Positions 8,663-17,977 of a stretch of 64,000 nt of DNA are shown here, in pieces. The notes under the pieces were generated by a model. That model ran no database searches. It saw only the letters and a list, made by a program, of their open reading frames with translations, and had not been told where the DNA came from. The stretch's first letter is position 1, and each line of letters starts with the position of its first letter. This DNA comes from an uncultured Clostridia bacterium. Lineage in GTDB: Bacteria; Bacillota; Clostridia; Christensenellales; Borkfalkiaceae. A program made the translations under genes and the position numbers. The stretch covers positions 1 to 64,000 of the forward strand of contig CALVWW010000001.1 of assembly GCA_944368155.1 (NCBI GenBank), in the 5' to 3' direction.

Positions 8663-9511
8663 ATGGATAAACAGGAACAGGCCGAGTTTTTGATAGAAGC
8701 TCTGCCGTACATCAAAAAATACTATAACAAGATTATAGTTATAAAATATGGCGGTAACGCCATGACCGACGGCAAACTTAAGTTCGCCGTAATGAATGAT
8801 GTTGCCGTGCTGAATGCGCTCGGCATCAAAGTCGTGCTCGTCCACGGTGGCGGACCTGAGATTTCGGATATATCCAAACGCATGGGTATTCAGACAAAAT
8901 TCGTTAACGGCCTGCGCTATACCGACGAGGAAACGGCTGAAATTGCCCGCATGGCGCTTGCCGGAAAGGTAAATAAATCTCTTGTCGACCTGCTCTGCGC
9001 CGCCGGAGGGAAAGCTATAGGCCTGTGCGGTGAAGACGGCCACATGCTCAAGTGTGAAAAACTTTCTGACGAGCTCGGATTTGTGGGTAAGATAGTAAAT
9101 ATCAACACAGCGGTCGTGGAGGACATTTTAAGTCTCGGCTATGTGCCTGTAATCTCTCCCATAGGGTTTGATGACGACGGCAATATTTACAACATAAACG
9201 CCGATACGGCGGCCGCGTCGATTGCCGGAGCTCTGGGTGCTGAGAGTCTTATTCTTATGACGGACATCAAGGGTCTGCTTGAAAATAAAGACGACCCTTC
9301 AAGCCTCATTAAAAAGGTCTATGTGTCCGATATTCCGGCGCTGGTGAAACAGGGCATAATATCGGGCGGAATGATTCCTAAAATTGAATGCTGCAAAGAG
9401 GCCATCCGCCGCGGAGTGAATAAGGTGTTCATAACCGACGGTAGGGTTTACCATTCCATTTTGGTGGAGATATTGTCTGAAGAGGGCAGCGGCACAATGT
9501 TTTACAGTTGA
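8663..9511 (+). CDS. argB: acetylglutamate kinase
   Basis: 282 residues. Phosphorylates N-acetylglutamate with ATP. Amino acid kinase fold: VIKYGGNAMTD near the N-terminus, VVLVHGGGPEIS for the substrate, and YNINADTAAASIAGAL plus SGGMIPKIECC for ATP binding. The N-terminal helix before the kinase core (EQAEFLIEALPYIKKYY) is seen in the arginine-inhibited hexameric type, so feedback inhibition by arginine is plausible. A terminator-like hairpin follows immediately. Confidence 0.96.
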   Translation: MDKQEQAEFLIEALPYIKKYYNKIIVIKYGGNAMTDGKLKFAVMNDVAVLNALGIKVVLVHGGGPEISDISKRMGIQTKFVNGLRYTDEETAEIARMALAGKVNKSLVDLLCAAGGKAIGLCGEDGHMLKCEKLSDELGFVGKIVNINTAVVEDILSLGYVPVISPIGFDDDGNIYNINADTAAASIAGALGAESLILMTDIKGLLENKDDPSSLIKKVYVSDIPALVKQGIISGGMIPKIECCKEAIRRGVNKVFITDGRVYHSILVEILSEEGSGTMFYS

Positions 9512-9543
9512 CTGATTTATGCTTTTAAATCAGTCTTTCTTTT
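9510..9543 (+). terminator. terminator-like hairpin between argB and argD
   Basis: A perfect 10-bp stem GACTGATTTA/TAAATCAGTC (9510-9519 with 9526-9535) is followed by TTTCTTTTA. It starts at the last bases of argB. It could cause partial termination and reduce expression of argD-argF-carAB relative to argJ-argB. Confidence 0.7.
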
Positions 9544-9572
9544 AATAATTTAAGATATTTTCGGAGAAGAAA

Positions 9573-10739
9573 ATGGACGGAAACTACATAATAGGAGAGG
9601 ATAAGCAATTTATTGCGGGAACGTATTCCCGTTTCCCCGTCGTGTTTAAAGAAGGCAGGGGGTGCCGCCTCTATGACTACGAAGGCAAAGAGTATCTCGA
9701 TTGCGGCAGCGGAATTGCGGTTGATATCTTCGGAGTAAACGACGAGGAGTGGAAGGCTGCAGTTATAGGGCAACTCGAAAAAGTTCAGCACACATCCAAT
9801 CTGTATTATACTGAACCGCAGGCAAGGCTGGCCAAACTTCTGTGTGAAAAGACGGGAGCAAAGAAGGTTTTCTTCGGCAACAGCGGGGCAGAGGCAAACG
9901 AATGTGCCATTAAGGCTGCAAGAAAGTACGGGGAGATTAATTACGGCAAAAACAGAAAAGAGATAATAACTTTAAAAGATTCTTTTCACGGCAGAACGCT
10001 TGCAACGCTTGCGGCAACAGGGCAGGATGAATTTCATAAGTATTACGACCCTTTCCCCGCAGGTTTTGTATACGCCGAAGCAAATATAGGGAGCGTTAAT
10101 GATTGCGTGAACGAAAATACCTGCGCAATTATGATAGAATGCATCCAGGGTGAAAGCGGCGTAAATCCGCTTGATGTAGCATTTGTGAAGCATGTGGAAA
10201 AGCTGTGCCGCGAAAGAGATATTCTCTTTATATGCGATGAGGTCCAGACAGGAAACGGAAGAACCGGATATCTGTATGCATATCAGGCATACGGCGTTCA
10301 GCCCGATATAGTTACTACGGCAAAGGGGCTGGGCGGAGGACTTCCGATAGGCGCCTGCATGCTTTTTGACAAATGCCGTGATATTTTCACTTATGGCGAC
10401 CACGGCTCGACATTCGGGGGGAATCCCGTAGTTTGCGCAGGGGCATACAGCATTTTGAGCAGAATTGACGAAAAACTGCTTGAGAAAGTGAAGAGTAACG
10501 GAGCGTATTTTGCAGAAGAGCTGAAAAAGATAAGCGGCGTGGAGCAAGTCACCGGCATGGGGCTTATGATTGGCATAAAAACAAAAAAAACTGCCGCCGA
10601 AATAGCGAAACAGTGTATCGAAAAGGGGCTTTTAGTGCTCACCGCACATTCTAAAGTGCGCCTGTTGCCGCCCCTCACAATAAGCAAAGAGGAAATCGAC
10701 TTTGCGCTTAAAATTTTAAATGAGGTAATAAGCGGATGA
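9573..10739 (+). CDS. argD: acetylornithine aminotransferase
   Basis: 388 residues, class III PLP aminotransferase. Converts N-acetylglutamate semialdehyde to N-acetylornithine. FGNSGAEANECAIKAAR binds the PLP phosphate, DEVQTGNGRTG holds the Asp facing the pyridine nitrogen, and TTAKGLGGGLPIGA has the Schiff-base Lys. Length is normal. An 'aggagaaga' ribosome site lies upstream of the start at 9573. The last four bases overlap argF (ATGA), indicating translational coupling. Confidence 0.95.
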   Translation: MDGNYIIGEDKQFIAGTYSRFPVVFKEGRGCRLYDYEGKEYLDCGSGIAVDIFGVNDEEWKAAVIGQLEKVQHTSNLYYTEPQARLAKLLCEKTGAKKVFFGNSGAEANECAIKAARKYGEINYGKNRKEIITLKDSFHGRTLATLAATGQDEFHKYYDPFPAGFVYAEANIGSVNDCVNENTCAIMIECIQGESGVNPLDVAFVKHVEKLCRERDILFICDEVQTGNGRTGYLYAYQAYGVQPDIVTTAKGLGGGLPIGACMLFDKCRDIFTYGDHGSTFGGNPVVCAGAYSILSRIDEKLLEKVKSNGAYFAEELKKISGVEQVTGMGLMIGIKTKKTAAEIAKQCIEKGLLVLTAHSKVRLLPPLTISKEEIDFALKILNEVISG

Positions 10740-11638
10740 AACATTTACTTAAACTTGGCGACCTTTCGAGGGAAGATATTTTATCGATATTGAACCTTGC
10801 AGACCAACTAAAATTCGAACGCAACAACGGCATACAGAAAGAATATCTGAAGGGCAAAAAGCTTGGAATGATATTTCAGAAAGCTTCGACGCGCACAAGG
10901 GTGTCGTTTGAAGTCGGCATGTATGAGCTCGGAGGATATGCCCTCTTTTTGTCGAGCAACGACTTGCAGATAGGCAGAGGCGAGCCTGTTCAAGATACCG
11001 CGCGCGTATTATCGCGCTATCTCGACGGAATTATGATTCGCACGTTTGCCCAGCAGGAAGTGGAAGATTTGGCAAAGTACGGCACTATACCCGTAATAAA
11101 CGGCCTCACCGACTATTGTCATCCGTGCCAGGTGCTTGCCGACCTTATGGCAATCCGAGAGTATAAAGGCACGTTCAAGGGGCTTAAGATGGCGTTTATC
11201 GGCGACGGAAACAATATGGCGAACAGTCTGATAGTCGGTGCCGTTAAAATGGGAATGAACTTTACGGTTGCCTGCCCTGAAGGATATGAGCCCGACGCTG
11301 AACTTGTCAAGTGGGGCAAAGAAAGCGGTCTTTTAACTGTAACTTCAAATGTTGACGATGCTATCGAAGGTGCCGATGTGCTCTATACAGATGTGTGGGC
11401 ATCGATGGGGCAGGAGAAGGAGAAAAAGGAGCGCGAAAGTGTATTCAAAGGTTTCCAGATAAACGAAAAGAATATTAAACGCGCCAAAGAAGATGTAATG
11501 GTGATGCATTGTCTGCCTGCGCACCGCGGCGAAGAGATTACCGACGGCGTGTTCGAGGCGCATGCAAAGGAAATATTTGACGAGGCAGAGAACAGGTTGC
11601 ACGCGCAGAAGGCCGTTATGGTTAAGCTGATGCGCTGA
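10736..11638 (+). CDS. argF: ornithine carbamoyltransferase
   Basis: 300 residues. Makes citrulline from ornithine and carbamoyl phosphate. The carbamoyl phosphate motif is STRTRVSFEVGM. HPCQVLADLMAI is the second phosphate and carbamoyl site, and the ornithine loop with its reactive Cys is VMHCLPAHRGEEI. Length is slightly short but intact. It overlaps argD and is followed by carA after 81 bases, so carbamoyl phosphate supply and use are encoded side by side. Confidence 0.96.
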   Translation: MKHLLKLGDLSREDILSILNLADQLKFERNNGIQKEYLKGKKLGMIFQKASTRTRVSFEVGMYELGGYALFLSSNDLQIGRGEPVQDTARVLSRYLDGIMIRTFAQQEVEDLAKYGTIPVINGLTDYCHPCQVLADLMAIREYKGTFKGLKMAFIGDGNNMANSLIVGAVKMGMNFTVACPEGYEPDAELVKWGKESGLLTVTSNVDDAIEGADVLYTDVWASMGQEKEKKERESVFKGFQINEKNIKRAKEDVMVMHCLPAHRGEEITDGVFEAHAKEIFDEAENRLHAQKAVMVKLMR

Positions 11639-11719
11639 AATACAGCAAAAGCGATAATATTATTTCACACATAGTACTTTGTAAACTACACAGCTGAATT
11701 TCGATTTAAGGAAGTATAG

Positions 11720-12793
11720 ATGAAAAACGGTAAAGTTTATTTAACGCTTGAAAACGGCAGGCAGTTCACCGGCTACGCCTTCGGCGCCGAAAGGGAAGTG
11801 ATTGGCGAGCTTGTGTTTACGACCGGCATGACGGGCTACATTGAAACGCTTACAGACCCGAGCTACTACGGCCAGATTGTAACACAGACTTTTCCTCTTA
11901 TCGGTAACTATGGTATGATAGAGGCCGATATTGAAAGCAGCAAACCCTGGGTCTCTGCCTATATTGTGAGAGAGAAGTGCGACAAACCGTCGAACTTCCG
12001 TTGCGGCGGGACGATTGAGGACTATTTAAAGCGGCATGATATACCGGGGATTTACGGCATTGACACGCGCGAACTCACCAAAATTGTGCGAGAGGCAGGC
12101 GTTATGAACGCTGCGATAACACGCCGTCCGCTCAAGGAGCTCGGCTGTGTCGCATCATACTCAATCAAAGACGCCGTTAAATCGGTTACCTGTAATGAAG
12201 TCGAGTATCTCGGCGACCCCGACGGGTTAAGAGTTGCCGTCTGGGATTTCGGCGCAAAACGCAACATAATGCGTGAGCTTGCAAAACGCGGCTGTTACTG
12301 CATGAGGGTGCCCTCGTATTATACGGCTGAGCAGATTCTTGCTCTCGGGCCGCAGGGGCTTATGCTCACGAACGGCCCCGGCGACCCCGCGGAGAATACG
12401 GAGCTTATTTCTAATATCCGTGAACTTGCGGGTAAACTGCCTGTTTTCGGTATCTGCCTCGGGCATCAGCTATTTGCGCTTGCCATGGGCGGTAAGACAA
12501 AAAAGATGAAATACGGACACAGGGGTTCCAATCAGCCTGTCAAAAACCTCGATACGGGCAGGGTATATATCTCCAGTCAGAATCACGGCTACGAGGTTAT
12601 TTCCTCCAGCGTTGAGGGCGGCAAGCTCAGTTTTATAAATGCCAACGACGGTACATGCGAAGGATTTGAATATCCCGAGCTTAACGCGTACACGGTGCAG
12701 TTCCATCCCGAAGCATGCGGCGGTCCCATGGACGCGTCCTTCCTTTTCGATAAATTTATTCTAAACATAAAGGAGGGCAGGTATCATGCCTAA
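11720..12793 (+). CDS. carA: carbamoyl-phosphate synthase small subunit
   Basis: 357 residues. Glutamine amidotransferase subunit that delivers ammonia to CarB. The N-terminal CPSase domain has LVFTTGMTGYIETLTDPSY. The C-terminal class I glutaminase has the nucleophile in FGICLGHQLFALA, and VQFHPEACGGPMD carries the His-Glu pair. It overlaps the next gene by eight bases, so the subunits are coupled. Position inside the arg cluster suggests this copy serves arginine synthesis. Confidence 0.96.
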   Translation: MKNGKVYLTLENGRQFTGYAFGAEREVIGELVFTTGMTGYIETLTDPSYYGQIVTQTFPLIGNYGMIEADIESSKPWVSAYIVREKCDKPSNFRCGGTIEDYLKRHDIPGIYGIDTRELTKIVREAGVMNAAITRRPLKELGCVASYSIKDAVKSVTCNEVEYLGDPDGLRVAVWDFGAKRNIMRELAKRGCYCMRVPSYYTAEQILALGPQGLMLTNGPGDPAENTELISNIRELAGKLPVFGICLGHQLFALAMGGKTKKMKYGHRGSNQPVKNLDTGRVYISSQNHGYEVISSSVEGGKLSFINANDGTCEGFEYPELNAYTVQFHPEACGGPMDASFLFDKFILNIKEGRYHA

Positions 12794-15700
12794 GAGAGAG
12801 GATATTAAAAAAGTTCTTGTTATAGGTTCCGGGCCAATCGTCATAGGTCAGGCGGCAGAGTTCGACTATGCGGGCGCGCAGGCCTGCCGTGTTTTGAAAG
12901 ACGAGGGGCTTGATGTAGTTTTATGCAACTCAAACCCCGCAACCATTATGACAGACAAGGCTCTTGCCGATGAAATATATCTCGAGCCGCTCACGATAGA
13001 TACTTTAAAGAGAATTATCATAAAGGAGCGTCCTGACAGCCTGCTTGCTTCACTCGGCGGACAGACGGGGCTTACCCTCGGCTGCCAGCTTGCAAAAGAG
13101 GGCTTTCTCGATGAGTGGGGCGTTAAGCTTATCGGCGTAAATTTAAGCGCAATCGACAGGGCTGAAGACAGAGAACTCTTTAAAGAGACCATGCAGAAGA
13201 TAAACCAGCCTGTCGTTCCTTCCGATATAGCCTATACGGTTGAGGAGTGCATCGAAGTTGCAGAAAAAATAGGCGGTTATCCCGTAATCGTGCGCCCTGC
13301 GTATACGCTCGGCGGCGCGGGCGGCGGCGTTGCGCATGACGAGGAAGAACTTAAAATCATTGCGCACAACGGACTTATGCTGTCGCCGATTACGCAGGTG
13401 CTCATTGAAAAATATATAGGCGGTTGGAAGGAGATAGAGTTCGAGGTTCTGCGCGACGGAGCGGGAAACGTGCTCACGGTCTGCTCTATGGAAAACTTCG
13501 ACCCGGTGGGAATACACACAGGCGACTCGATAGTAATTGCGCCCGCCGTGACGCTCTCAGACAAGGAGTATCAGATGCTCCGCACGGCCTCGCTCGATAT
13601 TATCACCGAACTTGGGATAGAGGGCGGCTGCAACTGCCAGTTTGCGCTCAATCCCGACTCTTTCGAGTATTCGGTAATTGAGGTCAATCCCCGTGTTTCG
13701 CGTTCTTCGGCGCTGGCTTCCAAGGCCACCGGTTATCCGATAGCCAAAGTTGCCGCCAAAATTGCGCTCGGCTATACTCTCGATGAAATAAAGAACGACG
13801 TTACCGGCAAAACTTATGCCTGCTTTGAACCTACTCTCGACTATGTTGTTGTAAAGCTCCCCAAGTGGCCTTTCGATAAATTTTTGTACGCAAAGCGTAC
13901 TTTGGGTACCAGAATGAAGGCGACCGGTGAAGTTATGGCGATAGGAACTTCCTTTGAAATGGCCATAATGAAGGCGGTGCGCGGCGCCGAAATTTCGCTC
14001 GGCACTTTAAACATGCCCAAAATGATGGAGTTTTCGGATGAGGAAATACGCGCGAAGCTCCATGAACTGACCGACGAAAGGCTGTTTGTCGTTTACAGTG
14101 CTATCAAGCGCGGAATATCGGTAGACGAAATTTTCAATATAACAAAGATTGACAGATGGTTCTTAAACAAACTGAAAAATCTTGCGGATTTTGAGAGCGA
14201 GATTGCCGGAAAACCCATCACCCGCGCGCAGTATATGCGCGGCAAAAAGCTCGGTTATCCCGATAAGGAGCTTGAAAAACTTTCGGGCAATAAATTGCCG
14301 ATGCACCGCAATTCCATATTTAAGATGGTTGATACCTGCGGTGCCGAGTTCGCCGCGCAGACGCCATATTTTTATTCAACTTATGACGAGCCCGAACACG
14401 ACGAGGCAAAACCTTTTGTCAGGCGCAGTAAAAAACGCAGAATAATCGTTATAGGTTCAGGTCCCATACGCATAGGCCAGGGTATTGAATTCGATTATTC
14501 GTCCGTGCACTGCGTGTGGACTCTGAAGGAGATGGGGTACGAGGTAATCATAATCAATAACAACCCCGAAACGGTATCCACGGACTTTGATACGGCAGAC
14601 AGGCTTTATTTCGAGGCGCTCACTCCCGAAGATGTTCAGAATGTAATCGATGTTGAAAAACCTTACGGTGTAGTTATTACCTTCGGCGGGCAGACGGCCA
14701 TTAAACTTTGCGGATATCTCGATAAGAAGGGTGTGCGAATTCTCGGCACGCCTGCCGACAGTGTTGACCTTGCCGAAGACAGGGAGAGGTTCGACGAACT
14801 TCTGGAACAGTTCTCTATAGCCCGTCCCAAGGGACTCACCGTTATGACAAAGGAGGAGGCGATTTCTGCCGCCGAAAAGCTCGGCTATCCGGTGCTTCTC
14901 CGTCCTTCATACGTAATAGGCGGGCAGAATATGACCATTGCCTTTACGCAGAACGATATCGAGAGATACATGGACGTAATACTTGCGCAGAAGATAGAAA
15001 ATCCCGTTCTCTGCGACAAGTACTTAATGGGTACCGAGCTTGAAGTGGATGCCATTTCCGACGGTGTGGATGTGCTGATTCCCGGTATCATGCAGCATAT
15101 TGAGCGTGCAGGCGTGCACAGCGGCGACTCGATAGCCGTTTATCCTCCATACAATCTGAGCGATTCCATGCTCAAGAAGGTGGTGGATATCTCTGTTGAA
15201 CTTGCCCTTTCGTTAAAGACAAAGGGGCTTATAAATATTCAGTATCTCATTTATCACAATGAGCTTTACGTAATTGAAGTCAATCCCAGAGCCTCTCGCA
15301 CGATACCTTATATTTCCAAGGTGACGGGCGTGCCGATGGTTGAACTTGCGACGAAGATTCTTATGGGCGCAAAATTAAAGCGCCTCGGCTACGGAACGGG
15401 GCTTTATCCCAATTCTCCGTATGTTGCGGTGAAGGTGCCCGTGTTCTCTTTCGAAAAGCTCAATGACGTCAACTCTCAGCTCGGTCCGGAGATGAAGTCT
15501 ACGGGCGAGGTGCTCGGCATAGGCAAGACTATAGAGGAGGCGCTGTTCAAGGGATTGGTTTCGGCGGGATTCAACATGAAGCATCCCACGAAACAGAATC
15601 CTTCCGGCATATATTTCACGGTAAACGACCAGGACAAATACGAGATAGTAAATATAGTTAAAAAGTTTGCCGACCTCGGTTTGACTCTGTATGCAACAAA

Positions 15701-16841
15701 AGGTACGGCAAACGTCATCCGCAGTCTCGGTCTGGAGTGCACAGACGTTGCCCGGCTTTCCACAAACGATGAAATTTTCAAACTCATGGATGAGGGCAAA
15801 ATCGACTACGTAGTATATACCGGCAAAACGGATATGGAGTCGATAACCAACTATATTTCGCTCCATCACCATGCAATTCTGCTGGGCATAACGGTGCTTA
15901 CATCGTTAGATACCACTAATGCGCTTGCCGACTGCATTGCGGGCAGATATACACAGTTCAATACCGAACTCGTCGATATAAATCATCTCCGCAAGGAAAA
16001 GCTCAAGCTCAATTTCTGTAAGATGCACAGTTGCGGCAACGATTACATTTTCTTCAATAACTTCGATAATAAGATTACATGCCCCGAATCGCTTGCAATA
16101 AACTTTTCCGACAGGCACTACGGCATAGGCAGCGACGGCATAGTGATGATTGAAAAATCGGATGTTGCCGACTGCAAGATGCGCGTATTCAACCGCGACG
16201 GCAGCGACGGCGGCCTTGCGGCAAATCCGCTTCGCTGTGTGGCAAAGTATGTATTTGACAAGCATATCGTAAATTCAGACACTATTAAAATTGAAGTTTG
16301 CGGTGATGTTAAAACTCTTGGGGTGGTGTCGTTCAACGGCGTCGCGAGCTCTGTTTCGGTAAATCTCGGCAGAGCGTCATTTGCTCCCGAAGATATTCCC
16401 GCAAAGAACGGCGGCGAAGTTGTGTTCGCTCCAATGAATTTCGGCGGCAGGGAATATGTTACTACGGCTGTGAAGGTGGGCAACTCTCACTGCATAATTT
16501 TCTGTGACAAGGTAGACGACGTCGACCTTGAAAATCTCGGTCAGGCGGTATTGGCATCAGGTATGTTCCCCGGCATAACATATGTGGAGTGTGCGCGTGT
16601 GGTAAACGACCGGACGCTGAAGATGCGCGTCTGGGATAAAATAAACGGTGAAACCATGGCCTGCGGTACGGCGGCTGCTGCCGTCGCCGCCGCCGCTGTC
16701 AGAGCCGGTAAATGCGCCCGTGACAAAGTAATCACAGTAAAGCTTCGCGGCGGAGACCTTTTTGTCCGCAGTCTTGAAAACGGTGATTTGGTTCTCGACG
16801 GCTCGGTGAAACAGTCGTATGAAGGTGTGATTGAAATATAA
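12786..16841 (+). CDS. carB: carbamoyl-phosphate synthase large subunit fused to a DapF-like domain
   Basis: 1351 residues in one uninterrupted frame. Residues 1 to about 1070 are a complete CarB: two ATP-grasp synthetase halves (each with a GSGPI-IGQ-EFDY start and an IEVNPR motif) and an MGS-like allosteric domain (GLTLYATKGTANV). From about residue 1073 the sequence is DapF-like: FCKMHSCGNDYIFFNNF, DRHYGIGSDGIVMIE, MRVFNRDGSDGG, VGNSHCIIF and MACGTAAAAV. DapF epimerises LL- to meso-diaminopimelate with two cysteines. Here the second is present (about Cys1293), but the first position, normally Cys in CGNGxRC, reads LAANPLRC with Ala1145. CarB activity is very likely; epimerase activity of the tail is uncertain. 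Confidence 0.93.
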   Translation: MPKREDIKKVLVIGSGPIVIGQAAEFDYAGAQACRVLKDEGLDVVLCNSNPATIMTDKALADEIYLEPLTIDTLKRIIIKERPDSLLASLGGQTGLTLGCQLAKEGFLDEWGVKLIGVNLSAIDRAEDRELFKETMQKINQPVVPSDIAYTVEECIEVAEKIGGYPVIVRPAYTLGGAGGGVAHDEEELKIIAHNGLMLSPITQVLIEKYIGGWKEIEFEVLRDGAGNVLTVCSMENFDPVGIHTGDSIVIAPAVTLSDKEYQMLRTASLDIITELGIEGGCNCQFALNPDSFEYSVIEVNPRVSRSSALASKATGYPIAKVAAKIALGYTLDEIKNDVTGKTYACFEPTLDYVVVKLPKWPFDKFLYAKRTLGTRMKATGEVMAIGTSFEMAIMKAVRGAEISLGTLNMPKMMEFSDEEIRAKLHELTDERLFVVYSAIKRGISVDEIFNITKIDRWFLNKLKNLADFESEIAGKPITRAQYMRGKKLGYPDKELEKLSGNKLPMHRNSIFKMVDTCGAEFAAQTPYFYSTYDEPEHDEAKPFVRRSKKRRIIVIGSGPIRIGQGIEFDYSSVHCVWTLKEMGYEVIIINNNPETVSTDFDTADRLYFEALTPEDVQNVIDVEKPYGVVITFGGQTAIKLCGYLDKKGVRILGTPADSVDLAEDRERFDELLEQFSIARPKGLTVMTKEEAISAAEKLGYPVLLRPSYVIGGQNMTIAFTQNDIERYMDVILAQKIENPVLCDKYLMGTELEVDAISDGVDVLIPGIMQHIERAGVHSGDSIAVYPPYNLSDSMLKKVVDISVELALSLKTKGLINIQYLIYHNELYVIEVNPRASRTIPYISKVTGVPMVELATKILMGAKLKRLGYGTGLYPNSPYVAVKVPVFSFEKLNDVNSQLGPEMKSTGEVLGIGKTIEEALFKGLVSAGFNMKHPTKQNPSGIYFTVNDQDKYEIVNIVKKFADLGLTLYATKGTANVIRSLGLECTDVARLSTNDEIFKLMDEGKIDYVVYTGKTDMESITNYISLHHHAILLGITVLTSLDTTNALADCIAGRYTQFNTELVDINHLRKEKLKLNFCKMHSCGNDYIFFNNFDNKITCPESLAINFSDRHYGIGSDGIVMIEKSDVADCKMRVFNRDGSDGGLAANPLRCVAKYVFDKHIVNSDTIKIEVCGDVKTLGVVSFNGVASSVSVNLGRASFAPEDIPAKNGGEVVFAPMNFGGREYVTTAVKVGNSHCIIFCDKVDDVDLENLGQAVLASGMFPGITYVECARVVNDRTLKMRVWDKINGETMACGTAAAAVAAAAVRAGKCARDKVITVKLRGGDLFVRSLENGDLVLDGSVKQSYEGVIEI

Positions 16842-17974
16842 TGATATACTTTGACAATGCGGCTACAACAAAGCCGGAAGATTCCGTGCTTGGTCTTGCT
16901 GCCCGCTATCTTAAAGAGCAATATTATAATCCTTCCGCGTTGTACGCGGAAGGATATAATTTGCACCTTGAACTTGAAGAATGCAGGAGGAGCATCCTCT
17001 CGCATGTTGCCGATGCCGATGATTATTCCATAATAATTACTTCATGCGGCACCGAGGCTGATAATCAAGCAATTTTCTGCGGAGGCAGGCGCGGCAACAT
17101 TGTAACTACAATGGGCGAGCATGCCGCCGTATTTGCCGCGGCAACTGAAGCCGGCCGCAGAGGAGTGGAGGCGCGCTTTGCGCAGCTCAATGCCGACGGG
17201 AGCGTCAACGTGGAAAATCTGCTGTCCCTCGTAGACGGCAAGACCTCGCTTGTATCCGTTATGCATGTAAATAATGAAACGGGCGCTGTGAATGATATAA
17301 ATGCAATAGCCGGCATGGTAAAGGCTAAAAATGCGCGTACGCTCTTTCATTCGGACGGCGTGCAGGCTTACGGCAAATTGCCTTTCAGACTAAGCGGGCA
17401 CGTCGACATGTATTCTGTAAGCGCGCACAAAATAGGCGGCTTAAAGGGCACGGGTGCGCTTATAAAAAAGAAGAAGCTTGTTTTGCAGCCGTTTATCTGG
17501 GGCGGCGGGCAGGAGAGCGGATTAAGAAGCGGCACCGAAAATGTTTACGGCATAGAGGCGTTCTGTGCCGCCGCGGCCGAACGTTACAACTATGGCAGAC
17601 ATGAAGTTAATTATAACAGGGTTCGTGAGTTGCAGGCGCGTATGTGGGAGCTGCTGGATAAGTCTCTCTTTGAGCGGATATCTCCTGGAAACGGCTCGCC
17701 GTATATTCTTACAGTCGCGGCGCGCGGCGTGCGGGGAGAAACAATTCTGCATATGTGCAATGACAGGGGGCTGATAATAGGCACAGGCTCGGCATGTTCA
17801 TCTAACGCATCTAAGCGGAATTCGCGTGTAATGCAGGCCTGCGGTATCGGACAGGATATGATAGACGGCGTTTTGCGCATAAGTTTTAATCCGCACAATA
17901 CCATTGAAGAGGTTGAAGAAGCGGCGACAATTCTTAACGAAGTTGTGGAGACAGACAGAGAGCTTACAGAATAG
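16841..17974 (+). CDS. cysteine desulfurase (NifS/IscS family)
   Basis: 377 residues, class V PLP enzyme that removes sulfur from cysteine as a persulfide. The PLP Lys lies in YSVSAHKIGGLKGTGALI. The persulfide Cys is in GTGSACSSNASKRNSRVM, a loop of the NifS-like group. The start ATG shares one base with the stop of carB-dapF (TAATG). It is followed three bases later by thiI, so it most likely donates sulfur to ThiI for tRNA 4-thiouridine, as NifZ does in Bacillus. No iscU or sufU is adjacent. A perfect 11-bp hairpin lies inside the coding sequence at 16929-16955. Confidence 0.92.
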   Translation: MIYFDNAATTKPEDSVLGLAARYLKEQYYNPSALYAEGYNLHLELEECRRSILSHVADADDYSIIITSCGTEADNQAIFCGGRRGNIVTTMGEHAAVFAAATEAGRRGVEARFAQLNADGSVNVENLLSLVDGKTSLVSVMHVNNETGAVNDINAIAGMVKAKNARTLFHSDGVQAYGKLPFRLSGHVDMYSVSAHKIGGLKGTGALIKKKKLVLQPFIWGGGQESGLRSGTENVYGIEAFCAAAAERYNYGRHEVNYNRVRELQARMWELLDKSLFERISPGNGSPYILTVAARGVRGETILHMCNDRGLIIGTGSACSSNASKRNSRVMQACGIGQDMIDGVLRISFNPHNTIEEVEEAATILNEVVETDRELTE

Positions 17975-17977
17975 TAT

